Source of the DNA: Acidobacteriota bacterium
GTDB lineage: Bacteria > Acidobacteriota > Terriglobia > Versatilivoradales > Versatilivoraceae
Direction: 5' to 3'
Assembly: GCA_003224725.1 (NCBI GenBank)
Contig: QHZQ01000010.1
Coordinates: forward strand, 1 to 38,361
DNA length: 38,361 bases
Shown: in pieces, positions 38,186 through 38,361 of the stretch
Layout: the number at the start of each line of letters is the position of its first letter
How positions within the stretch are numbered: position 1 is the first letter of the stretch
Translations under genes and position numbers: made by a program
Notes under the pieces: generated by a model
Told to the model about the DNA's origin: nothing
Seen by the model: only the letters and a program-made list of their open reading frames with translations
The model's database searches: none

Positions 38186-38361
38186 ACCGCCAAAATCTCC
38201 GACGACCCAGCCCTTGACCAGGACCCTCCAGCCTTAGCAACAGCTCTTCTCCCCCCTTCCAAACGTCACCGGCACCCATGGGCATGACAAGATCACCCGC
38301 CTCCAGTTCAGGCTGAATAGAGGAGTCGACCTCCCCTAGACTACGAATGTAGCGGGCGTTT
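38088..38361 (-). CDS. murC: UDP-N-acetylmuramate-alanine ligase MurC, C-terminal end only
   Basis: The minus frame entering from the right edge reads YIRSLGEVDSSIQ, ELEAGDLVMPMGAGDVWKGGEELLLRL, the characteristic MurC C-terminus. The protein adds L-alanine to UDP-MurNAc. Only about 91 codons are visible. The frame does not stop after the family's usual end but continues for about 30 residues (GPGQGLGRRRFWRYGK...) inside ftsQ. That tail may be a longer C-terminus or a sign of a base error just before ftsQ. Confidence 0.75.
   Translation of the reverse strand, partial: NARYIRSLGEVDSSIQPELEAGDLVMPMGAGDVWKGGEELLLRLEGPGQGLGRRRFWRYGKAPGKNPSGIYGRKIQSNSGKTETPRSGTK

Overview
The window reads as chromosomal DNA of an uncultured bacterium, most likely an acidobacterium (inference). 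Three things point that way: the unbroken order thrS-infC-rpmI-rplT-pheS-pheT-zapB-zapA-6S RNA-rny-ymdB-ffh, a matrixin protease with TIG domains and a long repetitive C-terminus, and Planctomycete/Solibacter-type DUF1549/DUF1553 and DUF1501 proteins. Most of the window looks AT-richer than the 22.6-28.6 kb segment. There are no tRNA or rRNA genes, CRISPR arrays, transposases or prophage genes that I can see.

Layout. 1-6.3 kb is accessory: a tandem alpha/beta-hydrolase running off the left edge (absent from the ORF track because it has no stop in the window), a TPR protein, an orphan substrate-binding lipoprotein and a divergent Tat-exported URO-D-like protein. 6.5-17.9 kb is a long minus-strand translation, RNA-decay and division block. 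It runs from thrS, with its own promoter, through infC (apparent AUC start), rpmI and rplT, a terminator-like hairpin, pheS, a short pheT, a ZapB-like coiled coil and zapA. It continues with a 6S RNA absent from the ORF track, a second promoter, then tightly packed rny, ymdB and ffh. 18.0-22.6 kb is plus-strand: a frameshifted DUF429 gene, iscS and mnmA as a tRNA 2-thiolation pair, and an HDAC-family deacetylase.

22.6-28.6 kb looks like a separate module. It has several palindromic repeats, then a minus-strand operon of a DUF1549/LamG/DUF1553 cytochrome-like protein, a DUF1501 protein and a DUF1080 protein broken by a 4-bp tandem duplication. 28.8-33.8 kb holds a secreted matrixin with four ~110-residue C-terminal repeats, a small secreted protein and an RmlC-like cupin. 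33.9-38.4 kb is the end of the dcw cluster on the minus strand: murC (partial), ftsQ, ftsA, ftsZ, a strong terminator, and then a JAMM-motif protein.

I found no clear new multigene defence or biosynthetic system. The best leads are the 6S RNA and its competing terminator fold, the AUC-initiated infC, PheT without its EMAP-like domain, the hydrolase with an inactivated second domain, the four-repeat secreted protease, and the two disrupted genes.
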